DNA of 64,000 nucleotides, taken from assembly GCF_032884065.1 (NCBI RefSeq), contig NC_088881.1, positions 7,775,047 to 7,839,046 on the forward strand. The letters run 5' to 3'. Under the pieces are notes generated by a model, which was not told where the DNA came from, ran no database searches, and was given only the letters and a program-made list of their open reading frames with translations. This DNA comes from Artemia franciscana (Eukaryota > Arthropoda > Branchiopoda > Anostraca > Artemiidae). Shown here piece after piece: positions 34,414 through 46,681 of the stretch. The translations under genes and the position numbers were made by a program. Within the stretch, counting starts at the first letter, position 1, and the number at the start of each line of letters is the position of its first letter.

Positions 34414-36347
34414 ATAATAATAATAATAATAATTTATTCCAGAAAAAGCCCGTGGGCCATAGGGAATTTACATAACAAAACAAACAACAAATTAGCTAAA
34501 ATAAAAACTATTTAAAGAAAACGCTCACGATGTGACGCTGCAATCCTGACAAACCTTGCTATCCTTTTAATATTCAGGAAATTTGTCTCTTTCATTCTAT
34601 CTACCATCCATATTTCATTCAACTTTTCTTTACCATACATCTCTCGCCCCCATTCATTCAATTCGACACATTCACACAAAAAATGTATCAAACTTTCATC
34701 CTGAGATCCACACATAGGACAAGCAATAGATACTACAGTTACCCCTTTTCTCCCTTGATACTTTCTTTTCTCGTCAATCAAAAATGCATTTCCCCTCCAG
34801 TTCAAATAAGCCTTCATATCCTCTCTACTTAACCCAACCTTCCAAAATACTTCCTCCCCCCAACTACCCTTTGTCTATAAAATTTTAACGATCCAGACTT
34901 GCCCATCATATCTGGCTTTCTTGGTTCTTCAACCTCTCTTGTACCTCCCTTTTTACTATTTCCTCCATACCCATAACCCCCTTTCCTTCATTCCACCATT
35001 CCCCTAATCCACACTTATCTAAGATATTCTTGATCTCCGCTGGCCACCCTGCTTTTCTGTCTCAACGCCTCTAGGTATGCTGCCTTTGCTACTGTAAATC
35101 TCTTCATACCCATTATCCTAACCCAATATCTCACCATGGTCACTAGCCTCATAGATCGCAGCAATGCTAACCCTAAATCCCCCTGGATTACCAAATTACT
35201 AAACGAATCCCTTAGTCCCAATATCCTCTTATAATATCTCATCATAACCACCTCAAGTTTCGGACCTTTCCGATAACCCCAGACCTCTGCTCCATAATCC
35301 ATCGCCGGTACTATCTTACTTGTCCAAATCCTCTTATGTACTCTAATATCTCTCACCCGTCTAAGACTACTCCTCGCTATTTCACCGCTAATATACCTCC
35401 CCCTTGCATTCGCTAGATCCAGATGTCCACTGAATTTGCCGTTACTAGTAAACTTTACCCCAAGATTAACAAATTCATTTTTCACTGGTAAAGTTTCACT
35501 TTTAAAGGAAAAATTCACTTTCCATGGCTTTACGACCAAATACCATCACCACTGTCTTCGATGTGTTCAGGATTAACTTCTTCTCTTCCAAATAAACCTC
35601 CGTAATCTCTAATAATTGTTGCGGTTTCTCCTTTGATTCAGTCAGTAATGCGATGTCGTCAGCGAATAGTAGTAAGCACAGTTTAAGTAAATCTATCGAT
35701 ATCATTGGTGCATTGCTCTTAACGGAAAACTGATGGGCATCATTTAAATAAAGGCTAAACAATTTCGGTGAAAGCACACATCCCTGCTTTAGTCCCAATA
35801 TAGATAACACTAGAGTTGAGCACTTTCCCACCGCCTTTCACCCAACCACTTCCCTAATCTTGATTCTATAACCTTGTAAAAAATCTTACTCATCACATTT
35901 CCTAAACTAATTATTGTATAATTACTATGATCCTGCCTATTACCTTCTTTAAAAATTGGTATTCCTACTGACAAATTCCACTGATCAGGCCATTTCCTTT
36001 TTTCAGTCACAAAACTGAAAACTGCTGCTAATACTGGTACTAGAATTGTTTTCCCTATTTTCCAAATCTTTGCTGGTATTCCATCCACCCCCGGTGCCGA
36101 AGATCCCTTCACTCTTTTTAAGGCTTGCCCATACTTCCTCTACCTTTATCGGCTCTAAGAGACTATAATCCTCTCGTCTTAAGGAGACACCACTCTACTC
36201 CCGTAGCTCCTCTGCTAAACACCCTATACCGTCTCCATATTACTCCCTTTTGCTAGTTTTCTGCTCCAGGTAAGTTGTCCACGACTCAGCTGGAGGTATG
36301 TGTTGGTCGTTGGCCTTGAATTCCCACCTTACTTCTCTCCAAAACTG
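34414..36347 (-). pseudogene. 5'-truncated LINE with reverse transcriptase and C-terminal zinc-finger-like motif
   Basis: Minus-strand frames give, in order: a pre-RT segment (to 36347); SSAPGVDGIPAKIWKIGK and VGIPIFKEGNRQDHSNYTII (36112-35810); LGLKQGCVLSPKLFSLYLND and the catalytic LLLFADDIALLTES (35831-35502); a thumb and connector (35539-35015); and a C-terminal CPMCGSQDESLIHFLCEC (34817-34512). The 3' tail is an (ATT)n run at 34414-34433. Frames are offset at 35820, 35520 and 34900, so it is dead. The 5' end stops at 36347, exactly where the duplicated host segment begins. The copy at 24360-25268 belongs to the same or a close family but has a different tail. Confidence 0.8.
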
Positions 36348-37097
36348 TTAAATAATAAATACGTGAAAGTTTCCCTGTGCAGCTGGATAGTGAACAGCTT
36401 AACGAATTAATTTGAATAAAGACAATTCTAACGAAAATATTGATAGTTTGGATGACTAGGGCAACACCAAAACTACTTTTCTTCTAATTTTATAAGACAG
36501 GTACAACCATTTCTCAATTGTTGTATCTTAGCTTATGGTAGGAGGCTGGGGTGCCAAATGGAGGGAGGAGCTGAGGAGAGCCATTGATCACTAGATTTAA
36601 TTTCCTTTTAAATCTTGAAAAATAACCTTTTCTTGTATTGTCTTCAAAGTTTACCGTCAAATAACATCAAAATTTGCACTACTATATAACTTGTATTCTT
36701 TGTAAGAATATCCAGACTACAGGCGGCTATTCATGTCCAACGCTTCTTTCTGGAGGATTTTCCTAACTGTCTCCAAAGAATGATCCTTAATCATGTAATC
36801 GGAAATAATAATTTTTCGAAAATTTATTCGACGAGCCCATGCCGCTCGTTGATTCCCATTCGAACTGAAAAAAAAATGAAATTGTTTAGTTATTTTGGTT
36901 TTCCTGTCACCGTATACTGGACAATTTTCTAATATTATAAGCAAGGCCTTATCACGGGGAATGTTTCGGGGTTTGACCCCTCCCCCCAAAGAAATACTTT
37001 TTTGACTCGTTAAAACGTAACAAAATGAATATAAACATACTTTTGATGCGCCTTTTAAAGTTTTTTGCACCCCTCCCCGTTCCTGAAAAAATCCTTC

Positions 37098-37131
<34 letters not shown>

Positions 37132-37150
37132 TGGATACGGCCCTAATATA
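36348..37150 (-). repeat. Duplicated host segment without the transposon (empty target site)
   Basis: The reverse complement of this ~800-base segment matches 28842-29361 joined to 33405-33694, with a single TA at 36636-36637 where copy B is inserted. Within it the exon-like frame at 36864-36717 is kept. A run of A at about 37099-37128 corresponds to the T-rich tract at 28869-28893. Confidence 0.8.
36717..36864 (-). other. Exon-like open frame, duplicate of 29133-29280
   Basis: Read on the minus strand after a TTCAG-like acceptor (positions just above 36864), it gives NQRAAWARRINFRKIIISDY and ETVRKILQKEALDMNSRL, then TAG. Differences from the other copy are mostly substitutions that keep the frame open. 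Identity unknown. Confidence 0.3.
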
Positions 37151-37454
37151 AGAGCATTGGTTTACGCAGGTGATTTAAGACGCATAGCTTCAAAGCTTAA
37201 CAGAAACAATAAAATGGCTAATTGTGTTGCGGAGCAACACTACTGCTTTCGTTGTTTTTTTTTTTTTGTTTTTTTCACCGTGATCAGCGACCTGTAGCTC
37301 CGAAGTGGTAAGAGTTAAAAATTTGAGATTTTTCAGAGGGAAGGGAAACGTGAAACAGAGTAAAAAAGTTCCAGAGAAGTTCCTAAAATTTCTAACAGTT
37401 TTCCATAAAAAAAAATAAAACCGGTTTTTTCTTAGAAACTCGGCGTTCGATGTT

Positions 37455-38480
37455 TGGCGTCAAGTTAAGACGACCCTAGCTTCGGAAATAAACTTGTTAG
37501 AAATACAGTTAGGCTGAACGCATGTAGAACTTTCATTTGTCTCTTCGAGAACCGGAGCACAAAATTCCGTAGCTCTTACAGATTTCCCGGAAATAATTCC
37601 GGAAAAGTCCATCTCGTTCCGATTTTTTTTGGAATTTTCTCAAATTTTCGATTTTGATGTTTCTTATATTTTTATCGAGTAGTGGTATGAAAAGTATGCA
37701 AGAAAAAGTGAAGTGTTCTATATACCAAGTTGCTTCGTTCTCTAAGAAATAATTTCCGAAGTTTCGACGTTCTTGAGGTAACTTCTGTTCTGGACCAGCT
37801 AGAATTTTTTTTCCAACGCGGTTCGACAGGTCTCGATCTCCTAACAACTGGAGCTTACAATAGTTTCTCCGAAATAAAATTCCTTCTTTGGGTTTTTCTA
37901 TTTGGAAGTTGTGTCATGCCCTCGGGGCAATTTAAATTTTTTGGTGAATTTGGTTTGTTTTATATTTTTCTAGCTTAGACCATCAAAAGTTAAGCAGAAA
38001 AGTATAAGACGTTATTTCCGTATCTCTTTCAGATTTCCCGGAAATAATTCCCGAAATGTGCGTCTCGAAACATAATACTTCGAATTGGCGTCAAGTTAAG
38101 ACGGGCCTAGTTTCGGAAGTAAACGTTTTAGAGATAAAATAATTACGAACTCATATAGAACTTTTATTGATGTTTTCGAGAACTGAAGTATGAAATTCCG
38201 TAGGTCTTACAGATTTCCCTGAAATAATTCCGGAAAAGTCAATCTCGTTCCGATTTTTTGAAATTTTCTTAAATTTTCGATTTTGATGTCTATTTTATTT
38301 TTATCGAGTAGTGCTATGAAAGTTATGCAAGAAGAAGTGAAGTGTTCTTTATACCAAGTTGCTTCGTTCTCTTAGAAATAATTTCCGAAGTTTCGACGTT
38401 CTAGAGGTAACTTCGGTTCTGGGCCAGCTAGAATTTTTTTTCCAACGCGGTTCGACAGATCTCGATCCCATAAGACTGGA
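37455..38480 (+). repeat. Tandem duplication (~630 bp offset) in the Helentron-like element
   Basis: The segment 37455-37850 (GTCAAGTTAAGACG to GGTTCGACAGGTCTCGATC) recurs at about 38085-38480 with roughly 10% divergence. Both contain AGATTTCCCGGAAATAATTC-like palindromic stretches. The second copy is joined directly to the coding remnant. Confidence 0.65.
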
Positions 38481-38492
38481 ACTTGCAATATT

Positions 38493-39320
38493 GTGTCATT
38501 ACATAATATGTTTAGATTGGGTATGGCTTATGTTGCATTAAGCAGAGTAAAAACCCTAAATGGTCTGTTTCTGAAAGATTTTGATGAAAGTGCAATGTAT
38601 TCTGATACTGCTGTACAAGATACATTGGAGAACATGGCAACATTTCCGATGGGTCAGTTCAGTACACTATCGAATCTTGAAATCTCCGACAGCCAGTTTC
38701 TGCTGCTCCAGTTGAACATACAGTCGGTCAGCGCCCATTTTGAAGATCTCCAAAAGATCACTGGTTTTGACAAGTCGTCAATTATTTTGCTTCAGGAAAC
38801 ATTCGACACTCTGTCAGATCACATTTGGATGGAAAGTTATATAGTGTACAGAACCTCTAGTTCGTTTTCCAAAAATCGAGGTTTGTTGTCACTGTTCAAG
38901 AATTCTGATTTCGATGTACTTTTTACTGAAGACAGAACGACAATTCAGTATGACTGTCATGTAGTGGTCTGTCAGTTTAAGAAAACTCTTAAAAAAAACA
39001 TATTGATTGTTAACATGTACAAACCACCGAGTACATCGGAATCTGTTTTACAAATTGAAGTTGGACATATTGTGGACTTGAAAGAAAAACTTGATTGTAA
39101 AAAAGTCATCGTAGCAGGTGACTTTAACGTTGATGCAGCGAAAGGAAACATAGTTTCGGCTTTTCAGCAATTAGGGTATCAACAGTTGATCAGACAGTCA
39201 ACCACAAAGAATGGAACAATCATCGACCATGTGTATACGGATAGCGGTGTGTCTAAGTGTGGTGTTGCAGTCACATATTTCAGTTACCACAATTTAAGTT
39301 TTGCTGTATTTGATATTTGA
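38493..39320 (+). pseudogene. PIF1-helicase C-terminus fused to endonuclease/exonuclease/phosphatase-like domain
   Basis: Codons from about 38510 give LGMAYVALSRVKTLNGLFLK, the last conserved motif of PIF1-like helicases. After a ~30-residue linker an EEP-type nuclease fold follows: LLLQLNIQS (metal-binding Asn), SIILLQETF (Glu), ILIVNMYKPP, VIVAGDFNVD (Asp, Asn), TIIDHVYTDS (Asp-His) and SYHNLSFAVFD at the end. The expected SDH box reads SYH, so a catalytic Asp appears lost. A 275-codon frame is open, but everything upstream of the last helicase motif is absent and the start abuts non-coding repeat. It would act in rolling-circle-type transposition. A host PIF1 gene is unlikely given the fusion and context. 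Confidence 0.68.
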
Positions 39321-39680
39321 ACTTTTTCTTATTTTAGTTTCTTGGTTGTCATTATTCATGTAGTGCAAACTGTGGTTTAATTTGTATCGTATTATTCTGT
39401 TGTGCAGGACAAATTCTAAAAGTTAAATTTGATTTCTAGTTTCAATTATTTAAAGAAATTCTGGTTTATCTTGAAATTGTAATTATCCATCCTATAAATA
39501 TTCAGAATTGTCAACTGTGTTATTGTGTTATTCTCGTTTATTTCTGGACCAGCTAAACATTTTACCAAACTCAGTTTAGTAGGAGCTCGAAATAAAACCA
39601 TATCAAAGATGCTTCAAGATAACAATCGAAGCCGCATTAGAAAAATGTCCTCTGAAGGACATAATGGAGACTGTTGCTCC

Positions 39681-39753
39681 GCAACTGTGTCCCGTAGGGC
39701 ACAGTTGCACGTGTTGCTCCGCAACTGTGCCCTAAGGAACAGGGCACAGTTGC
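39681..39753. promoter_or_regulatory. Two GC-rich hairpins near the 3' end of the Helentron-like element
   Basis: Hairpin 1 at 39681-39708 has arms GCAACTGTGTCC and GGGCACAGTTGC. Hairpin 2 at 39721-39753 has arms GCAACTGTGCCCT and AGGGCACAGTTGC. They share the same arm sequence. Subterminal hairpins like these are typical of Helitron-group ends. Confidence 0.6.
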
Positions 39754-39922
39754 TGCAACACTTCCCGTTGCACAGGCAACGGAGGTCTAGTTTTTATCAA
39801 ATTTTATGAGTACGTAATTTATTAATTTTTATAACTGCCTAGTTCACTAATTTAGTAAGTTGCTGTTCAACAACAACACATTCATTGAAGACCCAAAAAC
39901 TTAGCTCTTTTTATTAGATTAA

Positions 39923-40469
39923 TAATAATTTGGTTATACAATATATTTCAATATTAAAGCTTCTTTTAGTTATTTGCAGGTTTACTAATCTTTCAAAGGG
40001 CGAATATGTAGAAATTAAGCGAGAAATTGTAATTTTGTCCTTTCTATGATTGCTAACGAAACATTTTCACTTTAAAACTATATTTATTTATTTGTCAATT
40101 TAAAGAAAAAAGAATGTTCGTGCAATTAATTCGATTAATTATATAATTAAGTAAGAAATTATGCTATTTGCTCAATTTCTGCTCATTTTTTTTTTAGGCA
40201 AAAAGAAACAGATTGTCATGATTAAAAGAAGGATAGAAGAAAACATTCAAAAATAGGTTGGGTTTCACGAGGGAAAGTAAAGTTGAAATAAAAATCAAAT
40301 GAAATTTGAAAATAGAATGGTGAGTGCAGGAGAAATTGATTAGTTGTTATTGATTATATTTGGCACGTTTACCAAAATATTGCAGTCATTTTATTATTCA
40401 TGATACACGTATAAGGATTTTATTTGACGATTCTGATAATGTAAGAATTTTGCATATATTTGGAATAAA
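39923..40469 (+). repeat. Direct repeat of ~545 bp, first copy
   Basis: The segment from AATAATAATTTGGTTATACA to TGCATATATTTGGAATAAAT recurs at 45812-46361 with about 96-97% identity by eye. No coding frame and no inverted ends were seen. It may be the end of an unidentified element or a segmental copy. Confidence 0.75.
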
Positions 40470-41393
40470 TCTCGTTCACTTATGATTTTTATTTCGTTTC
40501 CTTGGGTTTTTTTTTTGTTTATTTGTTTTGAGTTTAAATAAGCAAAGCATAAATAAATGACAAAACTATGAAAGCCCTGCTATGTTTTTTTTTTATATAT
40601 TTAGTTTTGTTTTTACATAATCTATTCCAGGACTAAATAGGCCCCGGGAGGCTCCTGTCGTAAAAGCCCACTGATTAGAAATGTTTAATTACAGATATCA
40701 TCGTTACTGTTTTTAAAAAAAAAGAACCTATTTCTCGCAATTAATTTCTAACGTCGAACTGTAGTCCGGCCTTTTTGGGTCTTAAGTCTGGGCTGCAGAT
40801 TGCTAGTTTTGGAACTCGCGAATTGTAAAGCTCTCTAGAATCAGGGATGAAGATTGCTGGTTTCTGCACTCCGGAAAATCAGTCAAAGACTGAAGGTGAC
40901 GTGCTAGTACAGTCATAGGAATTAAATATCAATTCTTCCTAAAAAGTAATGATGACTCCTCAAATTTATATACAGAGAGATGTCATCATATCACGAACTC
41001 GTTTCCAACCTCATATGCCTCTCTATCCTGACAGTAGGAAGCTGCCACTTTGAGATTAGACCTAAAGAAGCTTACCCTGGTATCAAAACCACTATTGCAG
41101 TGGAACGCAATTTCTGTGCAAGGTTTTGGGTTAAGACTATTTGGATAGTCAGTATCAAATATTAATGGATCCTTTTTGAAGTTTGACATTTTTAATGTAG
41201 CCCAACCCATCGAACGGTGAATGTAGGAAATTGTTGATATACCAGCCGTTCGTTTGTTTTTCCTCAAGTGTGACTAGGTGAAGGTCCCAAAAGTAAGTTT
41301 GTAATATTTAAAGCACCAAGAACAGTAAAAATTAAAACTAATTCTTTAAATTTGTCAAGTGGAAACTCACACAACCATATACGTCTTTAAAAA

Positions 41394-41427
<34 letters not shown>

Positions 41428-43469
41428 ACCGGGAATCCTATTTTAAAGGAGAAAGAGCTTCAATTTATAACTTTGTCTGGAAGCAAGTTCAAAGCAAATT
41501 TCAAAAATAAAGGCATTAAATGAGCCGAAAAAAAAAATCACCATTTAACCTTAGAAATGTTTGTTTTCTTGATTGTTCCAGTAAAAGAGAATTTGGAATC
41601 TAGTTCAGCAAAACTTTTTTCTGTGAAAAATAATTTTAAGCCATGCTTCTTGAAATGAACTTGGCTATCCATATTCTTGATGTTACTAGAATTTTTGGCA
41701 CTCTAGGACCTTTTAAATATGAAGCAGTTAGCTGGTAAAAATTAATGACTATAAAAGAAAGCATTAAGATGTAGCCTGTTAGGGACAGAGCTGCAACATT
41801 TTTATCGGGGAGGGGGGATAAAGGATCCATATCTTGATAGTGCTGTCACGGATTATCCTTAAGAAAAGCAATAGCAGTTCTGGCCTCGTCAATTTGCAAT
41901 TTCCTCGTAATAAGTATTACAGTAAGTATGTAGCTTATGGTCAACTACAACCTATACTTCATCTTAAAAAAAGATAAAATTTGAAAAACTGCAAAATTGT
42001 TATAACTGCATAAATTATATTTATTTTATATTTGCGTCCTTAAAATTTCCCTCTCATTCCCTTCTCCAAAAACATCTATGGTTAAAGGGGTGTTGGAAAA
42101 ATTGTGTAAAACACAATCCTAAATGTGTTTTGAAGATGCCCAAAAATTTTGATGATTCTGTTCCGAATTTCCAAGTCTGTTGAAAGGGGTCATCACAAAT
42201 ATGAGCCAAGAGTAAGGCTAGACCATTAATTGGATCACGATTATTAAGTAATTTGGTGAAAGTTGAGCTGTTTTCACGATTTAGATTGTCTTCACTTTTC
42301 ATAATAGTATTTCCATAAGACGAAATAAATGTAATTCAAACTCCCTTTTTAATACCTTCTTCTTGTTCGACTTTCTGTTGCTTTTTTCAAGCTGGTTCCG
42401 GGCCAAAGAAACAAAGTAAGGAGCTCTGCCCTTTATTGGTTATATTAGCTTGTTATAAACAAATAAAATCAATTCAAATTTTACTTGAAAAACTGGTTTT
42501 TACGGAACTGGTTAATGAGCCAAAAAGTCTGGCCATCTTACATCGCTGAGCTTGCGCTTATTCTCAATAAATAATTTGCAGAATATGTAGCCGCCCTTCT
42601 GTCCAAAACCTAGAACTACAAGTGCATGTGCTCTTCCACCTGATGGGCGGGAGTTGTATTAAGTGGTTATAAAATAAAGATAGCCCATTGCTTCCCTAGG
42701 GGAAGCAGTTTTAGATTTATGGATTAGAATATGATTCCGAAATGCAAGGAATAGGACGTTATGAGTGCTTATTAGGCATTTCATATGTAAATAAGAGAAT
42801 CTGGAGCTATATTGGAATTTTGATTTTAATATTGGAATTAAAACAATTAAGTCATTCCTGGAGCTGACTCACCCCTTCTAATAACTCCTATGACTAAAAT
42901 ACAACTCATTTGACATATCTAGTTACAGTAGCAATGCTATTTTAATAATAACTACGTCTTATTTTTTGTTCGATGGTTACTTTTTCATCTCTTAAAAAGA
43001 AAAAATTCCTGTTTTCAATGGTTTTTAGATTTTTAGTGATTCTATTTCTCTCCTATTTTGAGACGTAGAAGCCGTACTCATATCCATTTTTGAAAGTTTT
43101 AAAACAAGAAAATCTGATCTTGAACTACTAAATTTTAAGAAGTAAGAAAGCCTTAACTATCAGGGGGGAAAATTTGATCTGTGCAAACTTGGCAATAACA
43201 CAGTATTACCTTTAGCCTTTTCGAGAACCAAGATAAAATATGCTCTCCTATCCCCATAATAGACCCTATATGTAAACCATAGACATCTTGCATAGCTTCC
43301 AAGACAGAGCCACACTTTCTAGTGACCTGGATAACATGGATGTTAAAAAACGCTCAAGTAGCACAGCGGTTCTTTTTTGCAGTAGATATGGTAATGTAGA
43401 TGGCAGTAGTGTATAATAACTAGGATCCTGATTGCATTAAATACAAAAACAATTTTTTTTAAATAAAAT
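40470..43469. other. Three-kilobase stretch with no recognised gene
   Basis: Several short minus-strand frames exist (41267-40986, 41830-41636, 42302-42054), but none carries a motif I can place. A run of A at about 41397-41426 could be a retroposon tail. The stretch may contain highly decayed element sequence. Confidence 0.3.
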
Positions 43470-45122
43470 AAAAAAAACTATTTTTTTTAACTGAAAGTAA
43501 GGAGCGACATTAAAACTTAAAACGAACAGAAATTAATCCGTATATGGAATGGGTTGTCCCCTCTGCAATCCCTCACTCTCTACACTAAGGTTTGACTCTT
43601 TGCAACAATTCTACTTTTTAAAACAATTAAAAACTTTAGTATAAAGAGGGAAGCGTTGAGGAGGGGACAACCCATTTCATATACGGAGTAATTTCTGTTC
43701 GTTTTAAGTTTTAATGTCGCTCCTTACTTTCAGTTAAAAAAAACTTTTTTTTTATTTAACGTTTTTTATTTTAAAAACTTGTTTTTTTATTTTATTTCTG
43801 AACGTTTTTCAATCAATGCATATTTTGATTTTGGCTCTCCGCAGAGGAATAATTAAAACCAAATTTGTATATTTTTTTTGACTAAATGGCTTTCTCATAG
43901 TTTTGATCGAAGGATTTTGAGAAAAAAGGAGTGGGGGGGGAAGCCTAGTTGCCCTCCGATTTTTTAACTTAAAAAGGAAACTAGAACTTTTAATTTTTTG
44001 CGAATGTTTTTGTTACTAAAAGATATACGTAACTTATAAGTTAGCTTACTAAACGAACTTTTGTATTCTCATGTTTTATTACATATATGAGGGGGTTCAC
44101 CCCCTCGTCAGTACCTCGCTCTTTACACTAAAGCTTAAATTTTGTCTCAATTCATTAAGAATGACCCCTGAATCACAAAAACCGTTGAATAAATAGTTGA
44201 AATTACTAGAAATACTTTAGCGTAAAGAGCAAAGTATTAGGAGGTGAGCTGCTCATATGAGTATTAATTTCTGTTCGTTTTAAGTTTTTATGCTGCCCCT
44301 TACTTCCAGTTGAAAAAACTTTTTCATATTTATTTTTTCATTGTTTATTTTTAATAGTGCTACAAAGTCCTGTGCTCCCCTCATGGAAATTTTCTTCCCC
44401 AGGGCAAATTCCTCGATGGAAAGTTCCCCAAACATATCCCCCTATACTCAATCCCTCCCCCCAAACAAAAAAATACCCCTGAAAACGTCTGTATACTTCT
44501 CAATAACCATTACTATATATAAGCACTGGTCAAAGTTTGTAACTTGTAGCCCCTCCTACGGGGATTAAGTGGTCCCCAAAGACATAGTTATAAGGTTTTT
44601 CGACTACGTTGAAAAAATGGCTATCTCAGAATTTCGATCGGTTGACTTTGGGAAAATAATTTGCGTGGGAGGGCGCCTAAGTGCCCTCCAATTTTTTGTT
44701 TCAGTTAAAAAGGGCACTAGAACTTTTCATTTCCGTTAGAATGAGCCCTCTTGCAATATTATAGGACCACTGGATCGATACTATCACCCTTAATAAATAA
44801 ACACGCATCCGTGATCTGCCTTCAACAGATTTTCTCTGACAACAGGGTTCTCTGATACGCTGAATCTGATGGTGTGATTTTCGTTAATATTCTATGAGTT
44901 GTAGGGGGTGTTTCTCCCTATTCTCTAAAATAATGCAAATTTTCTAAGGCTCGTAACTTTTGATGGGTAAGACTAAACTTGATGAAACTTATATATTTAA
45001 AATCAGCATTAAAATGCGATTCTTTTGATGTAGCTATTGGTATCAAAATTCCATTTTTTTAGAGTTTTGGTTACTATTGAGCCGGGTCGCTCCTTACTGC
45101 AGTTCGTTACCATGAACTGTTT
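43470..45122 (+). repeat. Foldback repeat family, full-length reference copy
   Basis: The unit runs in order: a T-rich start; a large inverted repeat (43478-43745); a tract with TTTTGATTTTGGCTCTCCGC; a second inverted pair built on CTCGCTCTTTACACTAAAGC and TTTAGCGTAAAGAGC (44115 and 44218); a C-rich middle tract (44370-44480); a tract with GGGCACTAGAACTTTTCATT; and a distal tract ending GAGCCGGGTCGCTCCTTACT, then the palindromic terminus. It has no convincing gene. Frames such as 44341-44568 recur in other copies because the DNA is conserved. I cannot assign it to a named superfamily. Confidence 0.75.
43478..43745. repeat. Large inverted repeat (foldback module) of the reference copy
   Basis: The left arm (AACTGAAAGTAAGGAGCGAC onward) and right arm (ending GCTCCTTACTTTCAGTT) are near-perfect complements over about 110 bases, including GAAATGGGTTGTCCC-type segments. 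The loop is AT-rich, around 43615-43630. Confidence 0.75.
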
Positions 45123-45811
45123 GATACTTAGTGTGAAACCACATCCTATGGGACATCAGTTAATTAACTACTACATAATAACTTATAAAATGGAAAAGTT
45201 TTAATTTGGTTTTATTAATCGAGAGTAAAAGCTCAAATGATTATATAATAAGGTAATGACTAAGAAAATTATCAAACTGACAAAATAACTTCAAGTAATA
45301 GACGAAAATCAAAGGTGACATTGACAAAATATCATGAAATAACAGATGAAAATCAAAGATCAATTTGAACTGACACAAAGACTTTAAATTGCATGATAAT
45401 GCCAAGTTGACGAATCAAAATAGTTTCATGTCACGTAGGCTCGAATTTCGACGTCAAACGTGTAAAGGAAGAACAAATGAACATTAAAAGCAGCTTTTAT
45501 GGTAAATAATACCTTAATAAATGCAACAACATCAAAAAGTTTGCTCTTCGTATTTTAAAAGTCCAAGAACACCAAGAGAAGAAGACAGGGGCTTCCCTCC
45601 CTTTTCAAAAGAAGATAAACATGCAGAGGAAGCAAAAAACTCTAACATTCGGAGGAATAATGCAGTTTTCTAGCCTTTCTTACTCTTAACTCCCTATCCC
45701 TGAACAATTATTTGCAGTCTTACATTCTTTCTTAGAAAAATTTTTGTAGGCTGTTCTGTAAAATTGTTTTTCTCAGGCTTTCCCCTTTCCACTTCCCGTT
45801 AAAAAAAAAAC
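45123..45811. other. Unannotated intergenic stretch
   Basis: No gene or repeat recognised between the full foldback unit and the second copy of the 545-bp repeat. Confidence 0.3.
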
Positions 45812-46361
45812 AATAATAATTTGGTTATACAATATATTTCAATATTAAAGCTTCTTTTGGTTATTTGCAGGTTTACTAATCTTTTAAAGAGCGAATATGT
45901 AGAAATTAAGTGAGAAATTGTAATTTTGTCCTTTCTATGATTGCTGACGAAACATTTTCACTTTAAAACTATATTTATTTATTTGTCAATCTAAAGAAAA
46001 AAAGAATGTTCGTGCAATTAATTTCATTAATTATATAATTAAGTAAGAAATTATGTTATTTTGCTCAATTTCTGCTCATTTTTTATTAAGCAAAAAGAAA
46101 AAGAGCGTCATGATTAAAAGAAAGATAGAAGAAAACATTCAAAAATAGGTTGGGCTTCACGAGGGAAAGTAAAGTTGAAATAAAAATCAAATGAAATTTG
46201 AAAATAGAATGGTGAGTGCAGGAGAAATTGATTAGTTGTTATTGATTATATTTGGCACGTTTACCAAAATATTGTAGTCATTTTATTATTCATGATACAC
46301 GTATAAGGATTTTATTTGACGATTCTGATAATGTAAGAATTTTGCATATATTTGGAATAAA
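45812..46361 (+). repeat. Direct repeat of ~545 bp, second copy
   Basis: Matches 39923-40469 in the same orientation with scattered substitutions and single-base indels. The copies are 5.9 kb apart and have unrelated flanks. Confidence 0.75.
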
Positions 46362-46681
46362 TATTACATAAATATTTTCTTACAACTCTTGAAGACGGAC
46401 AAATATTTATTTATAAAAATAATGAAGGTAAAAATTATTAAATTTCGTACGTTTAGCTCTTCGTATTACGAAATTAGAGCTTCGTTTTCTGTTAGTATTT
46501 TGAATTTTAGAAGTACTAGACAAATGAACTGCTGCTAGGCAAGATTATTTCTAAATTCCTTTGAAATACCAAGGACACCAAAATGAAAACATATTTAGCC
46601 TTCAAGATCCATTCAAAGCCTATTCATACCCGAAACCCAAATTTCTTAGCCAGTTTCTACATCGTCATTTCATGGTGGTTA

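Larger units (their letters stand above)
37222..39790 (+). mobile_element. Helentron/Helitron2-like element with helicase-endonuclease remnant
   Basis: A fused coding remnant (38493-39320) joins a PIF1-like helicase end to an endonuclease-like domain, the order known for Helentrons. The left boundary is proposed at the hairpin GTGTTGCGGAGCAACAC (37224-37240). The right boundary is proposed after two hairpins with GCAACTGTGCCC / GGGCACAGTTGC arms (39681-39753) and a related GTGTTGCTCCGCAAC motif at 39712. Related GC-rich hairpins at both ends and no CTAG fit Helentron rather than canonical Helitron ends. The 5' half is a non-coding tandem duplication. Exact ends are approximate. Most of the Rep-helicase is missing, so it is non-autonomous. 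Confidence 0.55.

Noticed and set aside
38493-39320. Host PIF1 helicase gene
   Set aside because: Only the last helicase motif is present, it is fused to an endonuclease-like domain as in Helentrons, and the upstream sequence is non-coding repeat.
42054-42302. Minus-strand 82-codon frame (also 41267-40986 and 41830-41636)
   Set aside because: No recognisable motif and no splice or promoter context; could be chance or strongly decayed element sequence.
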